This document shows positions 28,580 to 38,359 of a stretch of DNA of 64,000 bases, one piece after another. Origin of the DNA: an uncultured Eubacteriales bacterium (GTDB lineage Bacteria; Bacillota; Clostridia; Christensenellales; Aristaeellaceae); NCBI GenBank assembly GCA_902764875.1, contig CACWXP010000005.1:105053-169052 (forward strand), in the 5' to 3' direction. The notes under the pieces are model-generated. The model saw only the letters and a program-made list of their open reading frames with translations. It ran no database searches and was not told where the DNA came from. Both the position numbers and the translations under genes were made by a program. Position 1 is the first letter of the stretch. Each line of letters opens with the position of its first letter.

Positions 28580-29596
28580 ATGATCAAAGAAGCCATCGTA
28601 AAAATCGTCAGCAAGGAAGACCTGTCCTATGAGGAAGCCTATACCGTCATGAATGAAATCATGAGCGGTGAAACCACACCGACGCAGAACGCGGCATTTC
28701 TGGCGGCATTGTCCACAAAAAGTGCCCGGGCAGAGACCACAGACGAAATCGCAGGCTGCGCCGCGGCCATGCGGGAAAAGGCCACACGCGTGGATGCGGG
28801 AGATCAGCTCTTTGAAATCGTCGGTACCGGCGGCGACAATGCCCAAAGTTTCAACATCTCAACCACTTCGGCGCTGGTAGCTGCCGCGGGCGGGATGCGG
28901 GTCGCCAAGCACGGCAACCGTGCGGCTTCCAGCAAATGCGGGACGGCCGACTGCCTGGAAGCCCTGGGGGTCAATATCGAACAGAGCCCGGAAAAATGTG
29001 CTGAACTTCTCGACACCGTTGGAATGTGCTTCTTCTTCGCCCAGAAGTATCACACCTCCATGAAGTATGTCGGCGCCATTCGAAAAGAACTGGGTTTCCG
29101 TACGGTGTTCAACATCCTCGGCCCGCTGACCAATCCCGGTCATCCTTCCATGCAGCTGCTCGGGGTATACGATGAATACCTGGTACAACCGTTGGCTCAG
29201 GTGCTGATGAATCTCGGCGTAAAACGGGGCATGGTTGTCTACGGTCAGGACAAGCTGGATGAAATCTCCCTGAGTGCTCCGACCACTGTCTGCGAATTCC
29301 AGGACGGCTGGATGAAGAACTATGTAATTACCCCCGAACAGTTTGGTCTGAAACGCTGCAAAAAGGAAGATCTCGTCGGCGGAAATCCTTCGGAAAACGC
29401 TGCTATTACCCGGGCAATCCTGTCTGGCGAACAGGGCTCAAAACGGGATGCGGTGCTGATGAATGCCGGCGCGGCGCTTTATATCGGCGGAAAAGCTGAT
29501 AACATGGCGGAAGGAGTCAGGCTGGCCGCAGAACTGATTGACAGCGGGAAAGCAATGAAAACGCTGGAAAAGCTGATTGAGGTATCCAACACATGA
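28580..29596 (+). CDS. trpD: Anthranilate phosphoribosyltransferase
   Basis: 338 residues. Transfers phosphoribose from PRPP to anthranilate. The glycine-rich PRPP loop [33 protein letters not shown] and GPLTNPG are all present. ATG preceded by AAAGGAGGAACATCACA, 15 bases after trpG. Overlaps trpC by 4 bases. Confidence 0.97.
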   Translation: MIKEAIVKIVSKEDLSYEEAYTVMNEIMSGETTPTQNAAFLAALSTKSARAETTDEIAGCAAAMREKATRVDAGDQLFEIVGTGGDNAQSFNISTTSALVAAAGGMRVAKHGNRAASSKCGTADCLEALGVNIEQSPEKCAELLDTVGMCFFFAQKYHTSMKYVGAIRKELGFRTVFNILGPLTNPGHPSMQLLGVYDEYLVQPLAQVLMNLGVKRGMVVYGQDKLDEISLSAPTTVCEFQDGWMKNYVITPEQFGLKRCKKEDLVGGNPSENAAITRAILSGEQGSKRDAVLMNAGAALYIGGKADNMAEGVRLAAELIDSGKAMKTLEKLIEVSNT

Positions 29597-30375
29597 ACAT
29601 TCTGGAAAAACTCGCAGAGCTTTCCCGGGAAAGGGTAAAAGCAGATCAGGCTGTACTGCCGGAATCGGAGCTTCGGAACCGGGCAGAGGCCCTGGGAAAA
29701 GGAAATGGTTTTTTGTTTCACGAAGCGCTGAAGAAACCCGGGATTTCCTTTATCTGTGAAATCAAAAAAGCATCCCCTTCCAAAGGGCTGATCTCTCCGG
29801 ACTTCCCGTATCTGCAGATTGCTGCCGAATATGAAAGGGCAGGCGCAGACTGCATCTCCTGTCTGACGGAGCCGTCCTGCTTCCTCGGTTCGGATCAGAT
29901 CTTCCGGGAAATCCGCAGCCGGGTCTCTCTGCCGATGCTGCGCAAGGACTTTACTGTCAGCGCTTATCAGCTGGATCAGGCGCGCCTGATGGGAGCAAAT
30001 GCCGCGCTTCTGATTGTCGCGCTGCTGGACGCCGGAACATTGGAATCTTACCTTGAACGCTGCAGCGAACTTGGAATCGCAGCCCTTGTCGAGACACATG
30101 ACGAAGCGGAGATTCGTCTTGCTGTTTCCGCAGGCGCAAAGATCATCGGCGTCAACAACCGTAATCTGAAGGATTTCTCCGTAGATTTCGACAATGCGGC
30201 CCGGCTGAGGGACTCAATCCCTGCGGATTGTATTTATGTGGCGGAGAGCGGTGTAAAAACACCTTCCGACATTCAGCAGCTCCGCAAAATCGGTGCGGAC
30301 GCCATACTGATCGGTGAAACGCTGATGCGGGCTGAAAACCCTGCCGAAATGCTGAAGGCATTGAAAGGATCATGA
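29593..30375 (+). CDS. trpC: Indole-3-glycerol phosphate synthase
   Basis: 260 residues. Closes the indole ring from carboxyphenylamino-deoxyribulose phosphate. Conserved motifs: [12 protein letters not shown] (catalytic Lys and Glu region), [39 protein letters not shown] and [12 protein letters not shown]. It overlaps trpD by 4 bases and precedes trpF by 3 bases. It is a single-function protein. Confidence 0.96.
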   Translation: MNILEKLAELSRERVKADQAVLPESELRNRAEALGKGNGFLFHEALKKPGISFICEIKKASPSKGLISPDFPYLQIAAEYERAGADCISCLTEPSCFLGSDQIFREIRSRVSLPMLRKDFTVSAYQLDQARLMGANAALLIVALLDAGTLESYLERCSELGIAALVETHDEAEIRLAVSAGAKIIGVNNRNLKDFSVDFDNAARLRDSIPADCIYVAESGVKTPSDIQQLRKIGADAILIGETLMRAENPAEMLKALKGS

Positions 30376-30378
30376 ACG

Positions 30379-30993
30379 ATGGTACGAATCAAAATGTGCG
30401 GGTTACGCCGGGCGGAAGATATCATTGCCGTGAACGAACTTCGGCCGGAATATATCGGCTTTGTGTTCTTTCCCGGCAGTAAAAGACATGTATCCCCTGA
30501 GGCTGCAAAAACGCTCAGGGAAAAACTGGCCTCCGGCATCCGGTCTGTCGGTGTTTTTGTGGATGAGAAACCCGAGACAGTCGCGAAGCTGTTTTCGGAA
30601 GGAATCATTGACATGGCTCAGCTCCACGGGCACGAAGATGAAGCATATATCCGGTGCCTGCGGAGTCTGACCGACCGGCCGCTGATTCAGGCTTTCCGGA
30701 TCGGGTGTACGGAAGATATACAGCGTGCTCAGGCCTCAACTGCAGAAATGATTCTTCTGGATGCCGGTGCCGGGGACGGAAAAACCTTTGACTGGCGCCT
30801 GCTCCATTCGGTCAGCCGGCCGTATTTTCTGGCCGGCGGACTGAACCCGGAGAACGTTTCCCGGGCCGTTGAGCAATTGAAGCCCTATGCCGTGGATGTT
30901 TCCTCCGGAATCGAAACCGACGGCTTCAAGGACATTTTGAAAATGCGCGCTTTCATAAAAGCGGTCAGACGGGAGGATTTGCGACATGAGTAA
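30379..30993 (+). CDS. trpF: Phosphoribosylanthranilate isomerase
   Basis: 204 residues. Catalyses the Amadori rearrangement between the TrpD and TrpC steps. KMCGL near the N-terminus holds the catalytic cysteine. [25 protein letters not shown] with the general-acid aspartate, AGGLNPENV and VDVSSGIE with the phosphate loop all match the family. It overlaps trpB by 8 bases. Confidence 0.95.
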   Translation: MVRIKMCGLRRAEDIIAVNELRPEYIGFVFFPGSKRHVSPEAAKTLREKLASGIRSVGVFVDEKPETVAKLFSEGIIDMAQLHGHEDEAYIRCLRSLTDRPLIQAFRIGCTEDIQRAQASTAEMILLDAGAGDGKTFDWRLLHSVSRPYFLAGGLNPENVSRAVEQLKPYAVDVSSGIETDGFKDILKMRAFIKAVRREDLRHE

Positions 30994-32176
30994 TCAAAAC
31001 GGACGCTTTGGCATCCACGGCGGACAGTACATCCCTGAAACACTGATGAACGCCGTCATCGAGCTGGAAAAAGCCTACAATCATTATAAGAACGATCCCG
31101 AATTCAACCGGGAGCTTACGGTTCTCCTGAATGAATACGCAGGAAGGCCTTCCCGGCTGTATTACGCCGAAAAAATGACGAAAGATCTGGGCGGTGCAAA
31201 AATCTATCTGAAACGGGAAGACCTGAACCATACCGGCGCCCATAAGATCAACAACGTCCTTGGCCAGGCGCTCCTGGCCAAAAAAATGGGGAAAACACGC
31301 CTGATTGCCGAAACCGGCGCAGGCCAGCACGGCGTAGCCACAGCCACCGCTGCAGCGCTGATGGGCATGGAATGCGTGGTCTTTATGGGCGAGGAAGACA
31401 CGGTTCGACAGGCGCTGAATGTCTACCGGATGCGTCTTCTCGGTGCCGAGGTGATTCCGGTAAAAACCGGCACCGCAACCCTGAAGGACGCTGTCAGTGA
31501 AGCAATGCGCGAATGGACCCGCCGGATTGATGATACCCATTACTGTCTGGGTTCCGTCATGGGACCCCATCCCTTCCCCACCATTGTCCGTGATTTCCAG
31601 GCAGTCATTTCTAAAGAAATCAAAGACCAGCTGATGGAGAAGGAAGGCCGCCTTCCGGACGCGGTCATTGCCTGTGTCGGCGGGGGCAGCAACGCCATTG
31701 GCAGTTTCTATCATTTCATTGAGGACACAGGCGTCCGTCTGATCGGTTGCGAAGCCGCAGGCAGGGGGATTGATACTTTTGAGACCGCCGCAACGATGAA
31801 TACAGGCCGTCTGGGCATTTTCCATGGCATGAAGAGCTATTTCTGTCAGGATCAGTACGGCCAGATCGCGCCGGTCTATTCAATCTCCGCAGGACTGGAT
31901 TACCCGGGAGTCGGTCCGGAGCACGCCTGGCTCCATGACACCGGCCGCGCTGAGTATGTGCCGGTAACAGATGAGGAAGCCGTCTGTGCCTTCGAGTATC
32001 TGGCGAAAACGGAAGGAATCATTCCGGCCATTGAATCCGCGCATGCCGTAGCTTATGCCCAAAAGATCGCTCCGGAAATGAGCCCGGAGAAGATCGTCGT
32101 GATCACAGTTTCCGGCAGAGGTGACAAAGATTGTGCGGCCATCGCACGCTACAGGGGGGAAAACATTCATGAGTAA
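30986..32176 (+). CDS. trpB: Tryptophan synthase beta subunit
   Basis: 396 residues. PLP-dependent enzyme joining indole and serine. PLP lysine in [23 protein letters not shown], phosphate-binding VGGGSNAIG and the C-terminal SGRGDKD are all intact, as in TrpB1-type enzymes that work with TrpA. Start chosen at the ATG 8 bases before the trpF stop. Overlaps trpA by 8 bases. Confidence 0.97.
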   Translation: MSNQNGRFGIHGGQYIPETLMNAVIELEKAYNHYKNDPEFNRELTVLLNEYAGRPSRLYYAEKMTKDLGGAKIYLKREDLNHTGAHKINNVLGQALLAKKMGKTRLIAETGAGQHGVATATAAALMGMECVVFMGEEDTVRQALNVYRMRLLGAEVIPVKTGTATLKDAVSEAMREWTRRIDDTHYCLGSVMGPHPFPTIVRDFQAVISKEIKDQLMEKEGRLPDAVIACVGGGSNAIGSFYHFIEDTGVRLIGCEAAGRGIDTFETAATMNTGRLGIFHGMKSYFCQDQYGQIAPVYSISAGLDYPGVGPEHAWLHDTGRAEYVPVTDEEAVCAFEYLAKTEGIIPAIESAHAVAYAQKIAPEMSPEKIVVITVSGRGDKDCAAIARYRGENIHE

Positions 32177-32966
32177 GATTGCGTCCGCTTTTAACCACGG
32201 CAAAGCGTTTATTGCCTTTATCACCTGCGGGGATCCCGATCTGGAAACGACGGGCAGAAGCATACGGGCAGCCGTACAGAACGGTGCGGATCTGATTGAG
32301 CTCGGGATTCCGTTTTCAGATCCGACGGCTGAGGGACCCGTCATTCAGGAGGCTAATCTGCGCGCGCTGCAGGGAGGCGTTACCACGGATCTCATTTTCA
32401 GCTTCGTCAGGGAGCTCCGCATGGATGTGACGGTTCCGCTGGTCTTTATGACCTATGCCAATGTGATTTTTTCCTACGGCGCGGACAGATTCATCTCAAC
32501 CTGCGCGGAAATCGGGATCGACGGATTGATTCTGCCGGATCTGCCCTATGAAGAAAAAGAGGAATTCCTTCCTTTGTGCCGTCAGTATGGTGTGGACCTG
32601 ATTTCGCTCATTGCTCCGACGTCTGAAGACCGGGTCGCCATGATTGCCCGGGAAGCGGAAGGTTTTATCTATCTGGTTTCCAGTCTCGGGGTTACGGGTA
32701 CCCGCAGCGAGATCACAACGGATCTTGCGCCGATCATCCGAACCATCCGGGAAAATTCAAAAGTGCCCGTAGCCATTGGCTTCGGTATTTCCACGCCGGA
32801 GCAGGCAAAACGGATGGCAGCGCTGTCAGACGGTGCAATTGTAGGCTCCGCGATCGAAAAGATTCTCGCAAAAAGCGGCCGGAACGCACCGGAAGAAATC
32901 GGCCGTTACGTCCGGTCCATGAAGGCCGCACTGGAAGAATTGAGTAAGGACGGTGAAATACATTGA
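32169..32966 (+). CDS. trpA: Tryptophan synthase alpha subunit
   Basis: 265 residues from the ATG at 32169 inside the end of trpB. A longer upstream reading is not supported. It cleaves indole-glycerol phosphate to indole, which passes to TrpB. Catalytic Glu in [11 protein letters not shown] and Asp in LPDLPYEE, plus [14 protein letters not shown] and [12 protein letters not shown]. Its stop overlaps the TTG start of the next gene. Confidence 0.96.
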   Translation: MSKIASAFNHGKAFIAFITCGDPDLETTGRSIRAAVQNGADLIELGIPFSDPTAEGPVIQEANLRALQGGVTTDLIFSFVRELRMDVTVPLVFMTYANVIFSYGADRFISTCAEIGIDGLILPDLPYEEKEEFLPLCRQYGVDLISLIAPTSEDRVAMIAREAEGFIYLVSSLGVTGTRSEITTDLAPIIRTIRENSKVPVAIGFGISTPEQAKRMAALSDGAIVGSAIEKILAKSGRNAPEEIGRYVRSMKAALEELSKDGEIH

Positions 32967-33379
32967 TCCGGCAATTATCCATTTTCGCAGAGAACAAAAA
33001 GGGTGCTATGGGACGTATTACACAAATACTGTTTGAAAACGGAATTAATATGAACACCCTCATCACCAATGACAGCGCGGAATTCGGGATCATCCGCATG
33101 CTTGTGTCCGACACAGACCTCGCAGCAAATGTATTGCAAAAGGCCGGATATATGTGTCACAGCGATGTTGTGGTTGCAGCTGAGATCGCCGATGAATGCG
33201 GGAGTCTTAACGGTCTGTTGGATGTGATCAGCGACGGAAACATTAACCTGGATTATCTGTATGTGACTTACAACACACTGAGCCGGCTGCCTGTCGCCAT
33301 CCTGAAAGCAGTCGACCTGATGGAGGTGGAAGAATTCCTGCAGGCCAGAGGGTACAAAGTGCTGGAAAGAATCGACTGA
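32963..33379 (+). CDS. ACT-domain protein, last gene of the trp operon
   Basis: 138 residues with two ACT-like halves: [22 protein letters not shown] and, after about residue 70, VVVAAEIADECGSLNGLLDVI. It starts with TTG overlapping the trpA stop (TTGA), so translation should be coupled. ACT domains bind amino acids and regulate enzymes. Here it is likely a stand-alone sensor that modulates a Trp or aromatic-pathway enzyme, but no partner is proven. Paired-ACT proteins are also found beside genes for phenylacetate/CoA metabolism, which is not the case here. Confidence 0.85.
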   Translation: MIRQLSIFAENKKGAMGRITQILFENGINMNTLITNDSAEFGIIRMLVSDTDLAANVLQKAGYMCHSDVVVAAEIADECGSLNGLLDVISDGNINLDYLYVTYNTLSRLPVAILKAVDLMEVEEFLQARGYKVLERID

Positions 33380-33391
33380 GAAGCAGAAACA

Positions 33392-33424
33392 CCCTCCGGA
33401 TCATTGCACCCGAAGGGCTTTTTT
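33392..33424 (+). terminator. Terminator at the end of the trp operon
   Basis: Imperfect stem ccctccgg / cccgaaggg around a 9-base loop, followed by cttttttc. It stands between the convergent trp operon and the DAHP synthase gene and may work for the plus strand mainly. Confidence 0.75.
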
Positions 33425-34455
33425 CAGACTGAATCTGCGAGGCGCAGAATCAGCTCCCGGCTCTTCTCCCACCCAAGACATGGATCTGTAATCGACTGGC
33501 CGTATACGCCTCCGCCGATTTTCTGAGAGCCGTCCACAAGATAGCTTTCCACCATCAGTCCTTTTACTAAAGAAGATATTTCCGGGTTAAGCATCCTGCT
33601 GTGCATAACATCTTTGCAGATACGTATCTGTTCCAGATAATCTTTCCCGGAATTGCTGTGATTTGTATCCACAATAACGGCAGGATTGGCAAGACCGCTT
33701 TCCCTGTAGAGATTCAGAAGATTCCGTAGATTTTCATAATGATAATTTGGGTGAGAACGTCCGAAACTGTCTACATACCCACGCAAAATCGCATGTGCAA
33801 GGGAGTTGCCGGAAGTCCGCACCTCCCAGTTTCGATAAATGAATTCCTGCCCGCTTTGGGCGGCGGCAATAGAGTTCATCATGACGGAAATATCACCGGC
33901 TGTTGGGTTTTTCATGCCTACTGCAATTCCCAGCCCGCTTGCAACCAGCCGGTGTTCCTGGTTTTCCACCGAACGTGCTCCGACCGCAACGTAACCAAGC
34001 ATATCGGACAGATAACTGTAATTTGCCGGATACAGCATCTCCTCTGCGCATGTAAAACCGGTCTGCTGAATAACCCGCATATGCAACTGACGGATCGCAA
34101 TGATACCCGCCAGCATATCCTCTTTCTTCTCCGGATCAGGCTGATGCAGCATGCCTTTATAACCGACACCTTTGGTACGGGGTTTATTCGTATATACGCG
34201 GGGTATAATCAACAGTTTTTCCCTGACTTGCTGATCAATCTCAGCCAAAAGGCCCATATATTCCAGCACAGCATCTTCACGATCGGCAGAACACGGTCCT
34301 ATGATCAGCATTAAACGGCTGTCTTTCCCCGTTATGACATCTGAGATTTCCTGATCTCTTGTTTTTTTGATTGCCTGAATCGTTCTGTCCACAGGATAAT
34401 CCCGTTTAATATCCTGCGGCAGGGGCATTTTCCTGACAAATTCCATCGACGACAT
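33424..34455 (-). CDS. aroF: Class I 3-deoxy-7-phosphoheptulonate (DAHP) synthase
   Basis: 343 residues. Condenses phosphoenolpyruvate and erythrose 4-phosphate, the first step of aromatic amino acid synthesis, so it feeds the trp operon it faces. Motifs of the AroF/G/H type: LIIGPCSADRE, PRVYTNKPRTKGVGYKG, ARSVENQEHR, GMKNPTAGD and VDTNHSNSGKD with metal ligands, and ESYLVDGSQ. The start has GGGAGG upstream. It lies 17 bases after a VOC/flavin-type fusion gene and appears to be the last gene of a PfkB-fusion-aroF operon. Confidence 0.95.
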   Translation of the reverse strand: MSSMEFVRKMPLPQDIKRDYPVDRTIQAIKKTRDQEISDVITGKDSRLMLIIGPCSADREDAVLEYMGLLAEIDQQVREKLLIIPRVYTNKPRTKGVGYKGMLHQPDPEKKEDMLAGIIAIRQLHMRVIQQTGFTCAEEMLYPANYSYLSDMLGYVAVGARSVENQEHRLVASGLGIAVGMKNPTAGDISVMMNSIAAAQSGQEFIYRNWEVRTSGNSLAHAILRGYVDSFGRSHPNYHYENLRNLLNLYRESGLANPAVIVDTNHSNSGKDYLEQIRICKDVMHSRMLNPEISSLVKGLMVESYLVDGSQKIGGGVYGQSITDPCLGWEKSRELILRLADSV

Positions 34456-34472
34456 AATTTCCCTCCCACATC

Positions 34473-35390
34473 TTAAGATTCATTGACCAGTTTCCCTGTC
34501 ATATGGTCTATTGTCAGCTCCAGGCATTGTACTCGCGGCAGTGCGTTCTGAAGCTCTTTTTGTATATACTCTTCATCATTTGTGAATTTTCGGCACAGAT
34601 TTTCACCAATCACTTTGGCTTTTTCCTCATCCCGGACAGGTTTGATCCGCCCGAAAACCACTACGCTGTTCACATTCAGCGCCCATTCCCCTTCTTTTCT
34701 GAAGCCGGAGTCATATACACAATAGCTTACCCTGCCGCAATTTTTGATTGCATCAATTTTGTGCCCTGTCTTTGCGCCATGGAAATACAGTTTCCCATCT
34801 TCCGGGTTGTACCAATGATTCATGGGAATCCCATACGGATACCCGTTCTCCCCAATCACAGAGAGCACTCCCCGCCTCTCTTCCCGAAGAATCCGGATGC
34901 ACTCCCTTTCACTGATTTGCTGTTTAAACCGGCGCATTGGTCTGAATGCAGCGGGCCGGAATTTCTCGTCTGCCTGCGCCTGCATGGACTCCGGCGGCAT
35001 TTCCATTATTTCGATCCGTGTTCCGTCCGGATCATGCGTCCAGAACATCCGGCATTGCGACTGGCCTCTTTTAACCTCGGAATCCAAAGGGCCGCCGGCC
35101 TCCAGAACAGCATCATAGGATCGTCCAATATCCTTGGTCATCAGGCAGATATGATTCATTCCGATCACATCAGGACCCGTTATTCCTTCCCTGACGCCGT
35201 CTGCAAACAGTTCCAGATATTGTCCGGGCGTGATAAACAGATATACGGTTGCCAGCGTTCCGTCCTTCCTGTACATGCGAAATGCCTCCCGCATGCCGAG
35301 AACCTCCGTATAGTACCGGACAGACTCCTCAATATTGCGTGTCCGAATCGCTGTATGGCTTAAACCCTCAACTGTCGGAAACTCAGCCAT
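34473..35390 (-). CDS. Fusion of VOC (glyoxalase-like) and pyridoxamine-5-phosphate-oxidase-like (NimA-type) domains
   Basis: 305 residues from the ATG at 35388-35390. A GTG one codon earlier is an equal alternative because AAGGAGG serves both. Residues about 8-130 form a VOC/glyoxalase domain with His/Glu ligand positions (SHTAIRTRN, LELFADG, MNHICLM, RIEIMEMP). Residues about 150-300 form an FMN-binding split barrel of the nitroimidazole-resistance kind (RGVLSVIGENGYPYGIPMNHWY, LYFHGAKTGHKIDAI). Such fusions are uncommon. A detoxifying or reductive role for an electrophile such as a quinone or aldehyde is plausible. It sits 14 bases after the PfkB kinase and 17 before DAHP synthase. Confidence 0.82.
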   Translation of the reverse strand: MAEFPTVEGLSHTAIRTRNIEESVRYYTEVLGMREAFRMYRKDGTLATVYLFITPGQYLELFADGVREGITGPDVIGMNHICLMTKDIGRSYDAVLEAGGPLDSEVKRGQSQCRMFWTHDPDGTRIEIMEMPPESMQAQADEKFRPAAFRPMRRFKQQISERECIRILREERRGVLSVIGENGYPYGIPMNHWYNPEDGKLYFHGAKTGHKIDAIKNCGRVSYCVYDSGFRKEGEWALNVNSVVVFGRIKPVRDEEKAKVIGENLCRKFTNDEEYIQKELQNALPRVQCLELTIDHMTGKLVNES

Positions 35391-35404
35391 CACTTTTTCC
35401 CTCC

Positions 35405-36340
35405 TTATCTCCCCAAAAACTGCAATACCTGCTCCCGGCTTTGCAATGCGGTTCCCGCGCCGACGGCCGTCGTGCAGATCGCGCCGCAGGCATTGGCAAA
35501 GCGCAGAGCTTCGGCATGAGATGCGCCGCGCAGAATCTCAGCCGCAAAACCGGCGACAAAATTGTCTCCTGCTCCGGTAGCGTCAACAGCCTGAATCTCG
35601 CAGGCAGGCAGGATCATCCGTTCTTCCGCGTTTTTAAACAGACAGCCTTTGCCGCCGAGCTTGATGATCACATTCTTCACGCCATAACCGAGAAATGTGT
35701 CAGCCATCTCCTCCGGCTGTTCTTTCCCCGAGAAATGGCGCGCCTCATCCTCATTGGGCGTGATATAATCGATCAAAGGAAGCGAATCGTGAAGATCGTC
35801 CAGGGTCAAAAATCGAAAATTTGGAAGCTTGGTGTCGGCAAAAACGATCTGCCCGGCAGCCTTTGCGGCAGTCAGCACGGAATGGATGATCTCCGGATCG
35901 TCAAAAGGCGCGCGAAAAAGTGAGCCGAAGATCAGACCGCGGGCATCGGAAAAGCGATCGATGTACCGCTCCGGATGGAAGTTATGGCGATGCGCTCCGT
36001 TCGTGATGGACTTGCGTGTGCCGTCATCGTTCACAAACATCGTCGTGACCGGGGTCGGACAACCGGCAGAGCGAAGTATCCGGCTTGTATCCACTCCCTG
36101 CCGCGCGAGCGCGTCGGCAATCATGTCTCCGGCCGCATCCTCGCCGAGGGAACAGAGGATACCGGTTTTCATGCCGAGTTTCGCCGCGGCCATGGCCTCG
36201 TTCACCGCTTCCCCGCCGATATTCAGCGATCCGGACTCGGCACGGTAGCCGGAAGCGGAAACCGGTTCCGGGTCAAAACCTTTGATAATCGAATCCACCA
36301 GCGCCATCCCGATACAGATCAGGTCGAATTGCTTCTCCAT
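35405..36340 (-). CDS. PfkB-family carbohydrate kinase
   Basis: 311 residues from the ATG at 36338-36340 (GGGGAGG about 12 bases upstream). A longer frame exists but begins inside an unrelated remnant. The ribokinase/PfkB fold is clear: GGEAVNEAMAAAKLGMKTGILCSLGEDAAG (signature 1) and the C-terminal DATGAGDNFVAGFAAEIL with the catalytic aspartate. It phosphorylates a sugar or nucleoside. Sequence alone does not tell whether ribose, KDG, fructose or other. It heads an operon with the VOC fusion and aroF. Confidence 0.92.
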   Translation of the reverse strand: MEKQFDLICIGMALVDSIIKGFDPEPVSASGYRAESGSLNIGGEAVNEAMAAAKLGMKTGILCSLGEDAAGDMIADALARQGVDTSRILRSAGCPTPVTTMFVNDDGTRKSITNGAHRHNFHPERYIDRFSDARGLIFGSLFRAPFDDPEIIHSVLTAAKAAGQIVFADTKLPNFRFLTLDDLHDSLPLIDYITPNEDEARHFSGKEQPEEMADTFLGYGVKNVIIKLGGKGCLFKNAEERMILPACEIQAVDATGAGDNFVAGFAAEILRGASHAEALRFANACGAICTTAVGAGTALQSREQVLQFLGR

Positions 36341-36438
36341 ATGTCCAATACTGCCTCCCCTGAAAGTGACTTCATCATCGTCCGCAGATGAAAAGGTATC
36401 TACGGTTATAGACTTCGCTGCCGGTCGAAGAATTCCTT

Positions 36439-36918
36439 TCAGCAGAAAAGTGAACGCCTCCATTCATAAGGCTTCCCTGTGCCAAGGCTGAACCATACAT
36501 TGCCCAGATGCGGATGAATTCCCCATCGGTGTGCAATATATTCCAGACACGCCAGCATCGTAGGGCCATACGCATCCTGCACAGGATCTCCGTCGCCGTC
36601 TTTCACCGGCTGATGCGTCACTGCGTGCACCAGGGAAGGTTCACCCGTAAACGGATCAAACTGCTGTGTGAACCTCAGGCCGCCCTTGTATACGGCATCC
36701 ATCAGTTTCTCCCCGAGCACTGTGACTATCCGGTCATATCCATAGCGTTCGAGCGCCAGGATGGCCCGCTGGTACGTCAGGCCTTCCGGCTGTCCGCTCC
36801 AGTTGTTTTCCGGCGCATTGCGGAAGGCAGGATCGTTCACCGCCACGCTGGGCAGCGGGAAAGGCGTCCAGAATTCTTCCGGATTCAGGAGGTGCTCCTT
36901 CACAAAACGGTTAGCCAT
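36439..36918 (-). pseudogene. C-terminal remnant of an (alpha/alpha)6-barrel glycosidase (MGH1/GH63-like)
   Basis: 159 codons containing NPEEFWTPFPLPSVAVNDPAF, NNWSGQPEGLTYQRAILALERYG and FTQQFDPFTGEP, which belong to the end of a trehalase/mannosylglycerate-hydrolase-like barrel of roughly 600-800 residues. The first two thirds are missing. The ATG at 36918 lies against an unrelated plus-strand frame starting at 36919. The C-terminus (YEWRRSLFC) also looks cut. It is most likely inactive. Confidence 0.75.
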
Positions 36919-37209
36919 ATGTCACCCTTTGCCTTTCGGATGATTTACAGCGATGTGATCAATTCCCTGATGCCTACACACTCAGACGCACTTTCCGGTA
37001 AGGAATCCGTGATGGATTTCTATAACATTTTCTCTCTGACATCCTGTCAGTCGATTGACGACCTGGATGAACTGCTGCGCCGGCTGTGTGATTATCTGCT
37101 CAGCGGGAATAACGGATCAGAAGAGGTTCATTCTGCCGGAGCAGAAACCGGCAAGCCGGTCTTTGGAAGGTTATGGCTGGACAAAGCCGAAGTTTATAAG
37201 ATAAAATGA
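36919..37209 (+). pseudogene. Probable fragment of a regulator gene (AraC-like linker region)
   Basis: 96 codons reading MSPFAFRMIYSDVINSLM, FYNIFSLTSCQSIDDLDELLRRLCDYLLS and a variable tail. The middle part resembles the helical linker of clostridial AraC regulators, but no helix-turn-helix follows and the frame stops at 37209. It abuts the glycosidase remnant base to base, so this point looks like a deletion joint. Low confidence in the family, higher in the view that it is not a complete gene. Confidence 0.4.
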
Positions 37210-37256
37210 ACAGAGGCTGAGGAAAAGAGGCAAGGAGCAGCAAGGAGGCGGTACGA

Positions 37257-38294
37257 ATGTTGAAAGTGGCTTTTTATGACGCAAAGGCCTATGATAAGCC
37301 CGCGTTTGAGCATTACGGGGGTCTGCATAACATGCAGTTCCGTTATCTGGAAACCAAACTCAACGAGGACACCGCAGAACTGGCGAAAGGCTGCGACGCG
37401 GTATGTGTATTCGTCAACGACAATGTGAACAGCGCGGTGATCGACAGACTGTATGAATACGGTGTCAGGCTGATTGCCCTGCGCTCGGCAGGATATAATA
37501 ACGTAAACGTAAAGCACGCCTATGGCAAAATTCATGTGGTGCACGTACCGGCGTATTCACCCTATGCGGTCGCCGAACATACGATTGCACTACTGCTGAC
37601 CATTGTCAGGCGGATTCACAAGGCATATAACCGCACACGGGAGTTCAACTTTTCCCTCAGCGGGCTGACCGGCTTTGATTTCCACGGCAAAACCGTGGGC
37701 GTCATTGGCACCGGGAAGATCGGGAGGATCTTTATTGATATCTGCAGGGGATTCGGCATGCATGTACTGGCCTATGACCGTTTTCCCGCGAAGGACAGCG
37801 GCATAGAGTACGTAACGCTGGATGAGCTGTTCGAAAAAAGCGATATCATTTCGCTCCACTGCCCGCTGACAGACGAAACCCGGCACATGATCGACGCAGC
37901 GGCCATCGGGAAGATGAAAAAAGGCGTCGTCATCGTCAACACCTCCCGCGGCGCTTTGATCGACGCGGAGGCACTGCTGGAAGGCATCAAAGCACGGAAA
38001 ATCGGCGCAGCCTGCCTGGATGTGTATGAAGAAGAAGCAGACGTGTTCTTTGAAGACCGCTCCGGCCACATCATGAACGACGATCTGCTCGCCCGGCTGA
38101 TCTCCATGCCCAATGTGATCGTCACCTCCCATCAGGCTTTCCTGACAGAGGAGGCGCTGGACAACATCGCGGAAACCACAGTGAACAATATCCTGTCCTG
38201 CTTTAACAACGACGGCGTCTGTGACAATGAGCTCTGTTACCGCTGCGGCCATATCGAGCAGTGCAAAAAGGAAAGAAAGCAGAAATGCTTCTGA
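37257..38294 (+). CDS. ldhA: D-lactate dehydrogenase (2-hydroxyacid dehydrogenase family) with cysteine-rich tail
   Basis: 345 residues, ATG preceded by AAGGAGGCGGTACGA. The NAD-binding motif GVIGTGKIGRIF, substrate-binding LRSAGYNNVNV, catalytic Arg in NTSRGALID, Glu in DVYEEE and His in TSHQAFLTEEAL all fit D-lactate dehydrogenases, which regenerate NAD by reducing pyruvate. The last 24 residues (from DNELCYRCGHIEQC) add five or six cysteines in CxxC-like spacing, not part of the usual fold, and might bind a metal or a redox partner. The next gene starts 66 bases later. Confidence 0.92.
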   Translation: MLKVAFYDAKAYDKPAFEHYGGLHNMQFRYLETKLNEDTAELAKGCDAVCVFVNDNVNSAVIDRLYEYGVRLIALRSAGYNNVNVKHAYGKIHVVHVPAYSPYAVAEHTIALLLTIVRRIHKAYNRTREFNFSLSGLTGFDFHGKTVGVIGTGKIGRIFIDICRGFGMHVLAYDRFPAKDSGIEYVTLDELFEKSDIISLHCPLTDETRHMIDAAAIGKMKKGVVIVNTSRGALIDAEALLEGIKARKIGAACLDVYEEEADVFFEDRSGHIMNDDLLARLISMPNVIVTSHQAFLTEEALDNIAETTVNNILSCFNNDGVCDNELCYRCGHIEQCKKERKQKCF

Positions 38295-38359
38295 AAAACA
38301 TTGATCCATGGTACTATGAACAATGCAGATTTGAGGAAACTGTCCGGGGAGGGTTCACG

